Below, piece after piece: positions 1-6,630 of a stretch of DNA of 39,225 nucleotides. The position numbers were made by a program, and so were the translations under genes. How positions within the stretch are numbered: the first letter of the stretch is position 1; every line of letters begins with the position of its first letter. Location of the stretch: contig CAMPKJ010000014.1 in assembly GCA_946887105.1 (NCBI GenBank), positions 1 through 39,225 of the forward strand, written 5' to 3'. The notes below the pieces were generated by a model, which had not been told where the DNA came from, did no database searches, and was given only the letters and a program-made list of their open reading frames with translations. Origin of the DNA: an uncultured Acidobacteriota bacterium. GTDB taxonomy: Bacteria > Acidobacteriota > Thermoanaerobaculia > Gp7-AA8.

Positions 1-24
1 TCGTTTTAACTGCGGTTTTCCCGA

Positions 25-77
25 GACTCTAAGACTCTAAGACTCTAAGACTCTAAGACTCTAAGACTCTAAGACTC
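25..77. repeat. Tandem octamer array, family E (GACTCTAA)
   Basis: Six exact head-to-tail copies of GACTCTAA run from 25 to 72, followed by a partial copy to 77. The array ends one base before the stop codon of the minus-strand lytic transglycosylase gene. Unlike the other short-unit elements in this window, only one arm is visible. By analogy the reverse-complement arm (TTAGAGTC units) would lie left of the window edge. The array is too short-period and spacer-free to be CRISPR. Confidence 0.9.
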
Positions 78-78
78 C

Positions 79-759
79 TCAGTGCGTCCCCAGGTACTTC
101 GCGCCCGGAATCAACGCCGCCGCGACCGGCTGCATCACGTTCGCGCCGAAACCGCCGCTCAGCTTCTTGCCGCCGCGGCGTCCGGCGAAGGAGATCGAGC
201 CGCCGTACGGACGTCCGTGGTACACGGTCATGGCGCGCTTCACGTACGTGCCGGTCTCCTCGTAGGGAGGGATGCCGCCGTACTTCAGCACCGCGTTCTC
301 GCCCGCGTTGTAGCCGGCCAGCACGCGCGGCAGGTCTTCGTTGAAGAGATCGAGCAGGTACGCGAGGTAACGCACGCCGCCGTGGATGTTCTGCTCCGGA
401 TCGTGGAGCTTCGTGACGCCGAAGCGGCGCGCGGTCGCGGGCATGAGCTGCATCAATCCGCGCGCGCCTTTGTGCGAGACGCAGTTCGGATTGAAATCCG
501 ACTCGACCTGGATCACGGCGCGCACGAGCGTCGGATCGACGCCGTACTTCGCGGAGTATTGCTCGATGATCGGGTCGTACTTCGACGCGCGGTCGTGGCG
601 TTTGGCGAGCCAGTTCAGATCACTGCCGCGCGCGCCGCGGGACGGACCGGCGTTGTAGATCACCTTCTCGCCGTTGCGTTTCACGGCGACGCGCACCTCG
701 GCATTCGCAGCTCCGGCGATCACCAGCAACACACCCAGCACCAAACTCGTGGACCGCAT
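79..759 (-). CDS. Secreted lytic transglycosylase (SLT domain)
   Basis: Cleaves the MurNAc-GlcNAc bond of peptidoglycan in the periplasm, forming 1,6-anhydro ends. The 226-aa product begins with a signal peptide (hydrophobic residues 5-20, cleavage after AANA). The SLT/goose-lysozyme-like fold spans about 61-180. Visible family motifs are QVESDFN with catalytic Glu86, GLMQLMP (101-107) and AGYNAGENAV (148-157). The reading frame is open for another 220 codons upstream, but ATG at 759 is chosen because the signal peptide starts there. It is divergent from the MazG-like gene, with a family B repeat hairpin between them. The C-terminal 45 residues are Gly-rich and match no domain I know. The family call is secure; the physiological role (turnover, secretion system assembly) is open. 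Confidence 0.93.
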   Translation of the reverse strand: MRSTSLVLGVLLVIAGAANAEVRVAVKRNGEKVIYNAGPSRGARGSDLNWLAKRHDRASKYDPIIEQYSAKYGVDPTLVRAVIQVESDFNPNCVSHKGARGLMQLMPATARRFGVTKLHDPEQNIHGGVRYLAYLLDLFNEDLPRVLAGYNAGENAVLKYGGIPPYEETGTYVKRAMTVYHGRPYGGSISFAGRRGGKKLSGGFGANVMQPVAAALIPGAKYLGTH

Positions 760-790
760 GTCCGGCGATTTTACAGCATAGACTTGGGGT

Positions 791-890
791 GAGTTCCTCG
801 GAGTGCCCTCGGAGTGCCTCGGTTCCTCGGGCAGAACACTCCGCGGAACTCCGAGGAACTCCGAGGAACCGAGGAACCGAGGAACTCCGA
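791..890. repeat. Inverted short-unit repeat hairpin, family B copy 1
   Basis: Left arm (about 791-831) is made of TTCCTCGG/AGTGCC-type units. A short loop (832-840) separates it from the right arm (841-890), made of GGAACTCCGA and GGAACCGA units. The arms are largely reverse complements. The right arm contains CCGAGGAACTCCGAGGAAC, which also occurs in family B copies 2 and 3. It lies in the 135-bp gap between two divergent genes, so it cannot be a simple terminator for either, and its last GAGGA (879-883) is the only Shine-Dalgarno-like sequence ahead of the MazG-like ATG. Confidence 0.85.
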
Positions 891-894
891 CACC

Positions 895-1209
895 ATGTCC
901 TTCAAGCCCATCCAGCAGGAAGTGGACGCGTGGATCGCGCAGTTCGAGGAAGGCTACTTCACGCCGCTGCCGATGCTCGCCCGGCTGACCGAGGAAGTGG
1001 GAGAGCTGGCGCGTGTGCTGATGCACCAGTACGGCGGCAAGAAGCCGAAGCCGGGCGAAGATCCGGGCGACGCCGGCGGCGAGATCGCGGACGCGATCTT
1101 CGTACTGGTCTGCCTCGCGAACTCGCTCGGGATCGACCTGGACGAAGCGTTCTCCGCAATGATGGAAAAGTACCGCATCCGTGACGCCCAGCGGTGGACG
1201 CGCAAGTAA
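895..1209 (+). CDS. MazG-like nucleotide pyrophosphohydrolase
   Basis: Predicted to hydrolyse nucleoside triphosphates to monophosphate and pyrophosphate (all-alpha NTP pyrophosphatase superfamily). The 104-aa protein holds one MazG-type four-helix domain with the metal-binding signature EExxE (Glu33, Glu34, Glu37) and ExxD (Glu63, Asp66). It is a short single-domain form, unlike two-domain E. coli MazG. ATG at 895 is chosen because the in-frame extension back to 814 would translate the repeat array into low-complexity sequence. The GAGGA at 879-883 in the array is 11 nt from the start, a slightly long spacing. It is transcribed away from the transglycosylase gene. The substrate is not predictable; housecleaning of noncanonical nucleotides is the usual role. 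Confidence 0.85.
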   Translation: MSFKPIQQEVDAWIAQFEEGYFTPLPMLARLTEEVGELARVLMHQYGGKKPKPGEDPGDAGGEIADAIFVLVCLANSLGIDLDEAFSAMMEKYRIRDAQRWTRK

Positions 1210-1333
1210 GTCCATTTTTGCGCTATCATTGCTGCCATCCAAAAACAACGGTTGTAAGCACCCGCGAAGCCTCGGTGGAGCAGCGCGGGTGGGCGTTCCA
1301 TTCAACGTGCGGGGATCCCCCAGGGAGAAGCGT

Positions 1334-1705
1334 ATGGACGGTTTGCTCCGGAGCCTCATCAAGACAGTGCGACGCCGCCTTCGCGCGGACGAGGAAGTGA
1401 CAGTCGAAGCCGTGACCAAGGAGCTCGGCTACACGCGACAGTACATCTCGGGCCGTTTCCATCGCATCACCGGACGCCTGCTCAGCCAGTTCCTCAAGGA
1501 AAAACGGCTGGAAAAGGCCGCCCGGCTGCTCAAAGGCGGCAACGTGCGCGTCTCCCAGGTCGCCCGCCGCTGCGGCTTCGACTCGGAAAACTACTTCCGC
1601 CAGCAGTTCCGCATCCGCTACGGCATGTCCCCGCGCCAGTTCCGCACGAACGGCACGCTGCGGACCGCGCCGCGCCGGCCGGTGGCGGTGTTGGCGACCG
1701 CCTGA
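1334..1705 (+). CDS. AraC-type HTH protein without sensor domain
   Basis: A 123-aa DNA-binding protein made almost entirely of the AraC/XylS double helix-turn-helix. The first HTH is at about 22-43 (ELGYTRQYISGRFH), the second at about 70-93 (VSQVARRCGFDSENYFRQQF), ending in the family hallmark GMSPRQFR (97-104). No N-terminal effector-binding or receiver domain is present, so activity may be set by expression level or a partner. ATG at 1334 has GGGAG at 1323-1327, spacing 6. In-frame sequence upstream to 1181 has no family similarity. The 124-bp leader contains ACAAC-G-GTTGT (1245-1255), a small dyad that could be an operator. The gene ends 5 bp before a family A hairpin shared with the convergent aminotransferase. 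Confidence 0.88.
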   Translation: MDGLLRSLIKTVRRRLRADEEVTVEAVTKELGYTRQYISGRFHRITGRLLSQFLKEKRLEKAARLLKGGNVRVSQVARRCGFDSENYFRQQFRIRYGMSPRQFRTNGTLRTAPRRPVAVLATA

Positions 1706-1710
1706 CGGCG

Positions 1711-1762
1711 AACGATGAACGATGAACGATGAGGGCGCCACGGCTTTCATCGTTCATCGTTC
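1711..1762. repeat. Inverted heptad hairpin, family A copy 1
   Basis: Three GAACGAT-type heptads (1711-1732) are followed by an about 13-nt loop and then the reverse complement units (1746-1762). AACGATGAACGATGAA pairs perfectly with TTCATCGTTCATCGTT. It separates two convergent genes and overlaps the last codons and the TGA of the minus-strand aminotransferase (1754-1756). A bidirectional terminator role is plausible from position, but there is no T tract. Confidence 0.85.
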
Positions 1763-2599
1763 TGACTCCGCCTCATCAAACATCCCCTGCAACCTTCCCG
1801 TGATCTCCCCTCTCCGGCCGTTGCGGATCACGCGTCCATCGATCTCCGTCACCGGCATCACGCCTTGCGTCGTGCTGGTGATGAACGCTTCGTCGAGATC
1901 GAACAGCTCCGCTTCGCGCAGCGGGCGTTCGTCGACGCGGATCTTCGAGCGCAGCGCCAGGCCGATCACGCGATCGCGGACGACGCCGGGGAGGATGTGC
2001 TCGTCGAGCGGATGCGTGACGATGCCTCCGTTGCGCACGGCGAAGAAGTTCGAGCTCGCGCCTTCGCGCACGAATCCGTCCGCCATCAGAATCGCCTCAT
2101 CGGCGCCCGCGCGCTGCGCGTGTTTCTTCGCCATCGCGTTGCCGAGGAGATTCACCGACTTCACCTGGCAGCAATGCCAGCGCCGGTCGGGTGCGGTGAC
2201 GACGCGGATGCCGCGCTCCTTCTTCGCCGTATCGGGAAAGCGGAAACGGCGTGAGTACGCCACCGCGGTCGGCTCGATGCCCTCCGGCCAGAAATGCGCG
2301 CGCTCCGCTTCGCCGCGCGTGACCTGCACGTACACGATGCCGTCATCGAACGACGTCCGCGCCAGCAGTTCCTCCATCGCGGCCGTGAATTCACTCTCGC
2401 TCCACGGGCAGCGGATTTCGAGCTCGCTCAATCCGCGCTCGAGGCGCCTGAAGTGTTCGAGCATGAAGATCGGCCGCTTGCCGATGAACTTGAAGACTTC
2501 GTAGATCGCGTCGCCGAACTGGAACCCTCGATCCTCGACGCCGAGGACGCGCTCGTCGGTGGTGGTGAACCGGCCGTTGAAGAGAAGGACGTCAGCCAT
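1754..2599 (-). CDS. Class IV PLP aminotransferase, D-amino-acid transaminase type
   Basis: PLP-dependent fold-type IV transaminase. It is predicted to transfer amino groups between D-amino acids and 2-oxoacids, although branched-chain or aminodeoxychorismate activity cannot be excluded. The 281-aa length is typical. Early motifs VEDRGFQFGDAIYEV (21-35) and the lysine motif VKSVNLLGNAMAKK (146-159), with Lys147 as the Schiff-base residue, match D-alanine aminotransferases. EGASSN (179-184) supplies the PLP-ring glutamate, and TSTTQGVMPV near residue 245 is the usual C-terminal phosphate-binding loop. The final residues and the stop codon are encoded by the right arm of the family A repeat, so the extreme C-terminus is probably not conserved. 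It is convergent with the AraC-type gene. Confidence 0.88.
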   Translation of the reverse strand: MADVLLFNGRFTTTDERVLGVEDRGFQFGDAIYEVFKFIGKRPIFMLEHFRRLERGLSELEIRCPWSESEFTAAMEELLARTSFDDGIVYVQVTRGEAERAHFWPEGIEPTAVAYSRRFRFPDTAKKERGIRVVTAPDRRWHCCQVKSVNLLGNAMAKKHAQRAGADEAILMADGFVREGASSNFFAVRNGGIVTHPLDEHILPGVVRDRVIGLALRSKIRVDERPLREAELFDLDEAFITSTTQGVMPVTEIDGRVIRNGRRGEITGRLQGMFDEAESER

Positions 2600-2686
2600 T
2601 GCGGCCGAATGATAAGACGCGCGGTGATGACAACCGTGCCGGAACTAATCCTGCTGTAGACTCCGCCGGAGGGAATCGTCCGGTCC

Positions 2687-4807
2687 ATGGAGCTCCAACG
2701 TCCAACGCGGTACGTCGCGACGGTCGTCGCGTTGGCGGCGGCGCTGACGGCGTTCAGCCTCATCGCGCTGCGCCTGCAGCCGACCGGACCGACCAGCCTC
2801 GTTTATCCCGCCACCGGTCTCGGCGCCGGATTGCTCTGGGGCTTCGGCCGGCGATGGTGGCCGGCGGTCTTCCTCGCGCAGTTCGCGCTCAGCATGCGGG
2901 TCGGAAACTCGGCGTTGATCGCGTCGTACGTCGCCGGAACCGAGCTGCTGGTGATCCTGCTCTTTTGCAGCATGGTCGTGCACTACCGCGTGTCGCGCGA
3001 TCTCGACCGCCTGCGCGATCTCGGATTCTTCCTCGCCGCGGTGTTCCTCACCCCACTGGTCGGCGGCCTGGTGGCCGGCATCGGCGGAAGTCTCTTCGAG
3101 ACCGGACCGCTTCCGGAGCTCATCGCGGACAGCATCTCGTTCTGGCTCTCCGACTTCGTGAGCATGCTGATCTTCGTGCCGCTGTTGGTCGGCTGGCGGC
3201 GCTGGCCGTTCGGCACGCGCATTCAGTTTCAGCGATGGCTGGCGCTCGCGGTATTGCTGATGATCCTCGGCGCCGTGATCGCCGAACGCGGCGTGCCCGG
3301 TTCGAACACGCTCTTCCTGCTCCTCCCGATCGTGGTCTGCACCGCGCTCGTGGCGGGCATCCCCGGAGCCTCCTCCGCCGGCGCGATTCTGCTCTTCATC
3401 CTGCTCGGCATCGGCGGCATGCAGCATCTCGACCGCGCCGACGCCATCATCCGCGTGATCTTCATCAGCACCGCCACGGCCACCGGCTACGTGCTCGCGG
3501 TGATCTGGCGCGAGCGCGAGCAGGGCGCGCTGAGCCTCTTCCATCTCGCGCACCACGATCCGCTCACCGGCATGTGGAACCGGCACGAGCTCGAGACGCG
3601 CCTGCAGAAAACCGTGAGCGCCGGACCGCCATCCGCGCATGCGTTGCTCTATCTCGACCTCGATCAGTTCAAGCTCGTGAACGATACCTGCGGTCACATG
3701 GCCGGCGACCGGATGCTGCAGGAGCTCGCGAAGGAGCTGCAACGCGTGCTGCCGCGCGGCGCCACGTTCGCGCGCCTCGGCGGCGACGAGTTCGCGTGCA
3801 TTCTTCTTCACGCTACCAAAGATGATGCGCTCGCCGTCGCCGCCGCGCTTCACGACGCCACGGCGCGCTATCGCTTTTACTTCAGCTCCATGAGCTTCAC
3901 CGTCGGCGTGAGCATCGGCATCACGTTCTTTCCCGGCGAGGATGGCGATACGGCGGATGCGGTCCTCGGACGTGCGGACGTGGCCTGCTATGTCGCGAAG
4001 GAGGACGGGCGGAATCGCACGCACGTCTACTTCCCGCGCGACGAGGTGATGCTCAAGTACCACTCCTCGATCCACGAGGTCTCGCAGCTCGAGAACGCGA
4101 TGGAGAACGGCAGTCTGCAGCTCTATCGCCAGTCGATCGTCGACCTCGAGGACGGCGCACCGACCAACTTCCACGAAGTGCTGCTGCGCCTCGCCAATCC
4201 GAGCGACGGATCGCTGCGCACCAGCTCCGAATTTCTCCCCGTCGCGCAGCGCTTCGGTCTCATGGACCGCATCGATCGCTGGGTGCTCGAACACTCCTGC
4301 CGCCATCTCGCGGCATTCGGCGATCGCGATCTGAAACTGAGCGTGAACGTGTCCGGCTCGACGCTGAACGATCCGTCGTTCTACGAGATGGTGGTCGAGG
4401 CGCCGCGCAAGTACGGCTTCGACGCGCGCCAGCTCTGCCTCGAAGTCACGGAAGGCGTGATGATCCATCGCCTGCGCCAGGCGGTCGAGGCGATGAAGGG
4501 ACTGCGCGAACGCGGCTTCGACCTCGCACTCGACGACTTCGGCGCGGGCGTGGCCAGCTTCGCGTATCTGCAGGAGTTGCCGGTCACGTACGTGAAGCTC
4601 GACGGCCGCATCGTGCGCGATCTCGGCACCGAGCCGGCCAGCGAAGTGATCATCGGATCGCTGGTGAAACTGGCCCGGCTGCGCAACATCGAGTGCATCG
4701 CCGAGTGGGTGGAGAATCAGGCCGCCATCGACATCCTGCGCTCCCTCGGCGTCCGCTACGCGCAGGGCTTCTTTCTCGACATGCCGGCGCCCCTCCGCGC
4801 GACGTAG
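2687..4807 (+). CDS. MASE1-GGDEF-EAL cyclic-di-GMP enzyme
   Basis: Inner-membrane c-di-GMP metabolism protein of 706 aa. Residues 10-275 form a MASE1-type sensor with about eight to ten transmembrane helices. GGDEF spans about 285-455 with intact RLGGDEF (363-369), so cyclase activity is possible. The RxxD inhibitory site before it is absent. The EAL domain (about 460-700) reads EVL at 497-499 but keeps the catalytic set: the NVS asparagine (554), LEVTE (585-589), DDFGAG (Asp616, Asp617), and the VKLDG lysine and aspartate. It could therefore be a phosphodiesterase or bifunctional. GGAGGG at 2668-2673 is the likely ribosome site. It is monocistronic by spacing, and no partner explains the signal sensed. 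Confidence 0.92.
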   Translation: MELQRPTRYVATVVALAAALTAFSLIALRLQPTGPTSLVYPATGLGAGLLWGFGRRWWPAVFLAQFALSMRVGNSALIASYVAGTELLVILLFCSMVVHYRVSRDLDRLRDLGFFLAAVFLTPLVGGLVAGIGGSLFETGPLPELIADSISFWLSDFVSMLIFVPLLVGWRRWPFGTRIQFQRWLALAVLLMILGAVIAERGVPGSNTLFLLLPIVVCTALVAGIPGASSAGAILLFILLGIGGMQHLDRADAIIRVIFISTATATGYVLAVIWREREQGALSLFHLAHHDPLTGMWNRHELETRLQKTVSAGPPSAHALLYLDLDQFKLVNDTCGHMAGDRMLQELAKELQRVLPRGATFARLGGDEFACILLHATKDDALAVAAALHDATARYRFYFSSMSFTVGVSIGITFFPGEDGDTADAVLGRADVACYVAKEDGRNRTHVYFPRDEVMLKYHSSIHEVSQLENAMENGSLQLYRQSIVDLEDGAPTNFHEVLLRLANPSDGSLRTSSEFLPVAQRFGLMDRIDRWVLEHSCRHLAAFGDRDLKLSVNVSGSTLNDPSFYEMVVEAPRKYGFDARQLCLEVTEGVMIHRLRQAVEAMKGLRERGFDLALDDFGAGVASFAYLQELPVTYVKLDGRIVRDLGTEPASEVIIGSLVKLARLRNIECIAEWVENQAAIDILRSLGVRYAQGFFLDMPAPLRAT

Positions 4808-4867
4808 ATCACACTTCCTGCGATTCCGCCGTCGTATCCTGCGCTCCTGCAAAACGCGAGGTGTGGC

Positions 4868-5758
4868 ATGCGAGCTTTCGCACGGGCGGGTACGCTGCTC
4901 GGTCTCCTTCTCTCCGGTCTTCTTCTCCAGGCGCAGGGCGTCAAGGTCGAGCTCGACGAGATCGTCGACAATCGCGTGACCGCCGGGCCGTTCCAGGGTT
5001 CACTCGACTTTCGCGTGAAGCTGAGCGGCGCCGCGGCCGACAAGGCGAATGCCGCGCGCGTGGTCGTGAAGGAGGCGCGCGACGATCGCGGCACGGTGCT
5101 CTTCGACGGGAAGCCGAAGGGGCCGTCGGACTTCGTCCCGCGCGACTACAACAACGGCACGCTGCAGTTTTCGGTCAACAGCCCGCCGCGCGCCGCCAGC
5201 TCGGTCAAGGTGAAGGGCACCGTGGAGTTGTTCGTCCCGGCGCGCGATCCGAACGCGGTCGTGACCATCAGCAAGGCGCTGGGAACGCTCGACAGACCGC
5301 TGTCGTCGAAGGCGTTGAAGACCGCGAAGGTGTCGATCACGCCGCTCTCCGCCACCGGTTACGCCGAAGTGAAGAAGGCCCGCAAGATCGACGACACCAA
5401 GATCGCGGAGCTTCGCGCCGAAGGAAAGAAGCAGGGAATCCCCGACGACGAGATCAACATGGCCATCGAGCTCGCGAAAGCGTTCGAAGGGATGGATGAG
5501 GACCTGCCGGAAGGCACGGTGATCCTCTCCGGCACGAAGGCCGACTTCGACCGCGTCTTCCGCATCGAGATCCTCGGCAACGACGGCAAGCCGATCCAGA
5601 CCTCGAGCCGCGGCACGAGCACGCGCGGCGATGCATCGACGATCATGACCATCCAGCCTTCGGAGCCGGTACCGCCGAACGCGTCGCTGCAGATCTTCCT
5701 GCTCACCGACAAATCGCGTGTCACGTCTCCGTTCGAAATGAGCGTAGCCCTGCCATGA
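4868..5758 (+). CDS. Secreted protein of unknown function, paralogue 1 of a tandem pair
   Basis: I do not recognise the family. The 296-aa product has a signal peptide (hydrophobic 9-22, cleavage near LQAQG). The body looks beta-rich with an alpha-helical section rich in charged residues (about 160-205). It shares with the next gene a mid-protein motif G-x-x-E-L-[FY]-[VM]-P-x-[RK]-D-P-N (here about 116-128) and the last residues VALP, so the two arose by duplication. GAGG lies before the ATG. Its stop overlaps the next start (ATGA, 5755-5758), so the two are translationally coupled and likely act together in the periplasm or outer envelope. No catalytic motif or lipobox is visible. Confidence 0.75.
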   Translation: MRAFARAGTLLGLLLSGLLLQAQGVKVELDEIVDNRVTAGPFQGSLDFRVKLSGAAADKANAARVVVKEARDDRGTVLFDGKPKGPSDFVPRDYNNGTLQFSVNSPPRAASSVKVKGTVELFVPARDPNAVVTISKALGTLDRPLSSKALKTAKVSITPLSATGYAEVKKARKIDDTKIAELRAEGKKQGIPDDEINMAIELAKAFEGMDEDLPEGTVILSGTKADFDRVFRIEILGNDGKPIQTSSRGTSTRGDASTIMTIQPSEPVPPNASLQIFLLTDKSRVTSPFEMSVALP

Positions 5759-6630
5759 AAACGATCGCTGCCTTTGCACTCGCTCTCTCCGCCACCACGT
5801 TGCTGGCGCAGCCGAAACCGGTGGAGGTGAAAGTCCACCAGGTGAACGACCGCCGCACGAACGGTTCGTTCTCGCGACTGACGCTCGATCTCGTCCTGCC
5901 GAAGATCCGTTCGGCGGACGTGGAGGCATCACGCGTGCTGCTGACCGCTGCGACCGATGACTCGGACAAGAGCCTCATCGATCCCGAGGCCAGCGAACCG
6001 CAGATGCAGCCGAACTTTCAGCTGAGCAGGCCGGGCGCTGCCGCCGACAATCCGCCGCCGCCCATCACCCTGAACGTGAGCCTCACCAATCCGGATCGAA
6101 AGGCCACACGCGTGAAAGAACTGCGCGGCGAGATCGAGCTGTACATGCCGTCGAAGGATCCGAACAGCATCGCCGACATCCCGAAGTTTCTCTCGACGTC
6201 CGGAAAACCGTCCACGCACAAAGCACTCAAAGCGAACGGCGTCGAGCTCGCGCTGCTCAACGAAAAGCAGATCGAAGCGGAGAAGAAACGCATCTCCGAC
6301 GCAAAGCGCAAGGAGTACAAGGACGCGGGTTGGGAAGATGGTGAGTCGCTCGAGGAAATGGTCAAGAGCATCATGTCGTCGACGCTCACCGCCGAGGAAA
6401 GCGACCTGCTCGTGCGCATCAAGGATCCCAATCAGCGCATCCAGGACATCGTCTATGTCGACGCCGCCGGCGAAGTGAAGCGCATCTCCACGCGCACGGA
6501 GGAAGGCGTGGTCTATTTCTCGACCTGGGGCGAGAAACCGCAGCCCGATTGGAAACTGCGCGTGCTCATGAAGACGCCGAAGAACATGGTCCGATACCCG
6601 TTCACGCTGACGGACGTGGCGCTGCCTTAG
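5755..6630 (+). CDS. Secreted protein of unknown function, paralogue 2 of a tandem pair
   Basis: A 291-aa secreted protein (signal peptide 1-18, cleavage after LLAQ or nearby) paralogous to the preceding gene. It shares the ELYMPSKDPN motif (about 129-138) and a C-terminal PFTLTDVALP block matching PFEMSVALP in its neighbour. A charged helical stretch lies at about 165-200. It is coupled to the upstream gene by an ATGA overlap. Its 3' end overlaps by 4 bp the end of the convergent winged-helix/TPR gene, leaving no room for a separate terminator. Function unknown; a heteromeric periplasmic assembly is an inference from pairing. Confidence 0.75.
   Translation: MKTIAAFALALSATTLLAQPKPVEVKVHQVNDRRTNGSFSRLTLDLVLPKIRSADVEASRVLLTAATDDSDKSLIDPEASEPQMQPNFQLSRPGAAADNPPPPITLNVSLTNPDRKATRVKELRGEIELYMPSKDPNSIADIPKFLSTSGKPSTHKALKANGVELALLNEKQIEAEKKRISDAKRKEYKDAGWEDGESLEEMVKSIMSSTLTAEESDLLVRIKDPNQRIQDIVYVDAAGEVKRISTRTEEGVVYFSTWGEKPQPDWKLRVLMKTPKNMVRYPFTLTDVALP

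Noticed and set aside
25..77. CRISPR array
   Set aside because: Units are 8 nt, contiguous and without spacers; no cas genes are present.
814..894. 27-residue N-terminal extension of the MazG-like protein
   Set aside because: It is translated repeat array with no family match; the next ATG at 895 starts a canonical MazG domain.
2687..4807. EAL domain called inactive because the motif is EVL
   Set aside because: Glu497 and the other catalytic residues are kept; the change is Ala to Val, which active members also show.
2645..4852. Open reading frame of 735 codons on the minus strand across the MASE1-GGDEF-EAL gene
   Set aside because: It is antisense to a gene with all catalytic motifs and reads as low-complexity Arg/Glu/His sequence, as expected from high-GC codon bias.
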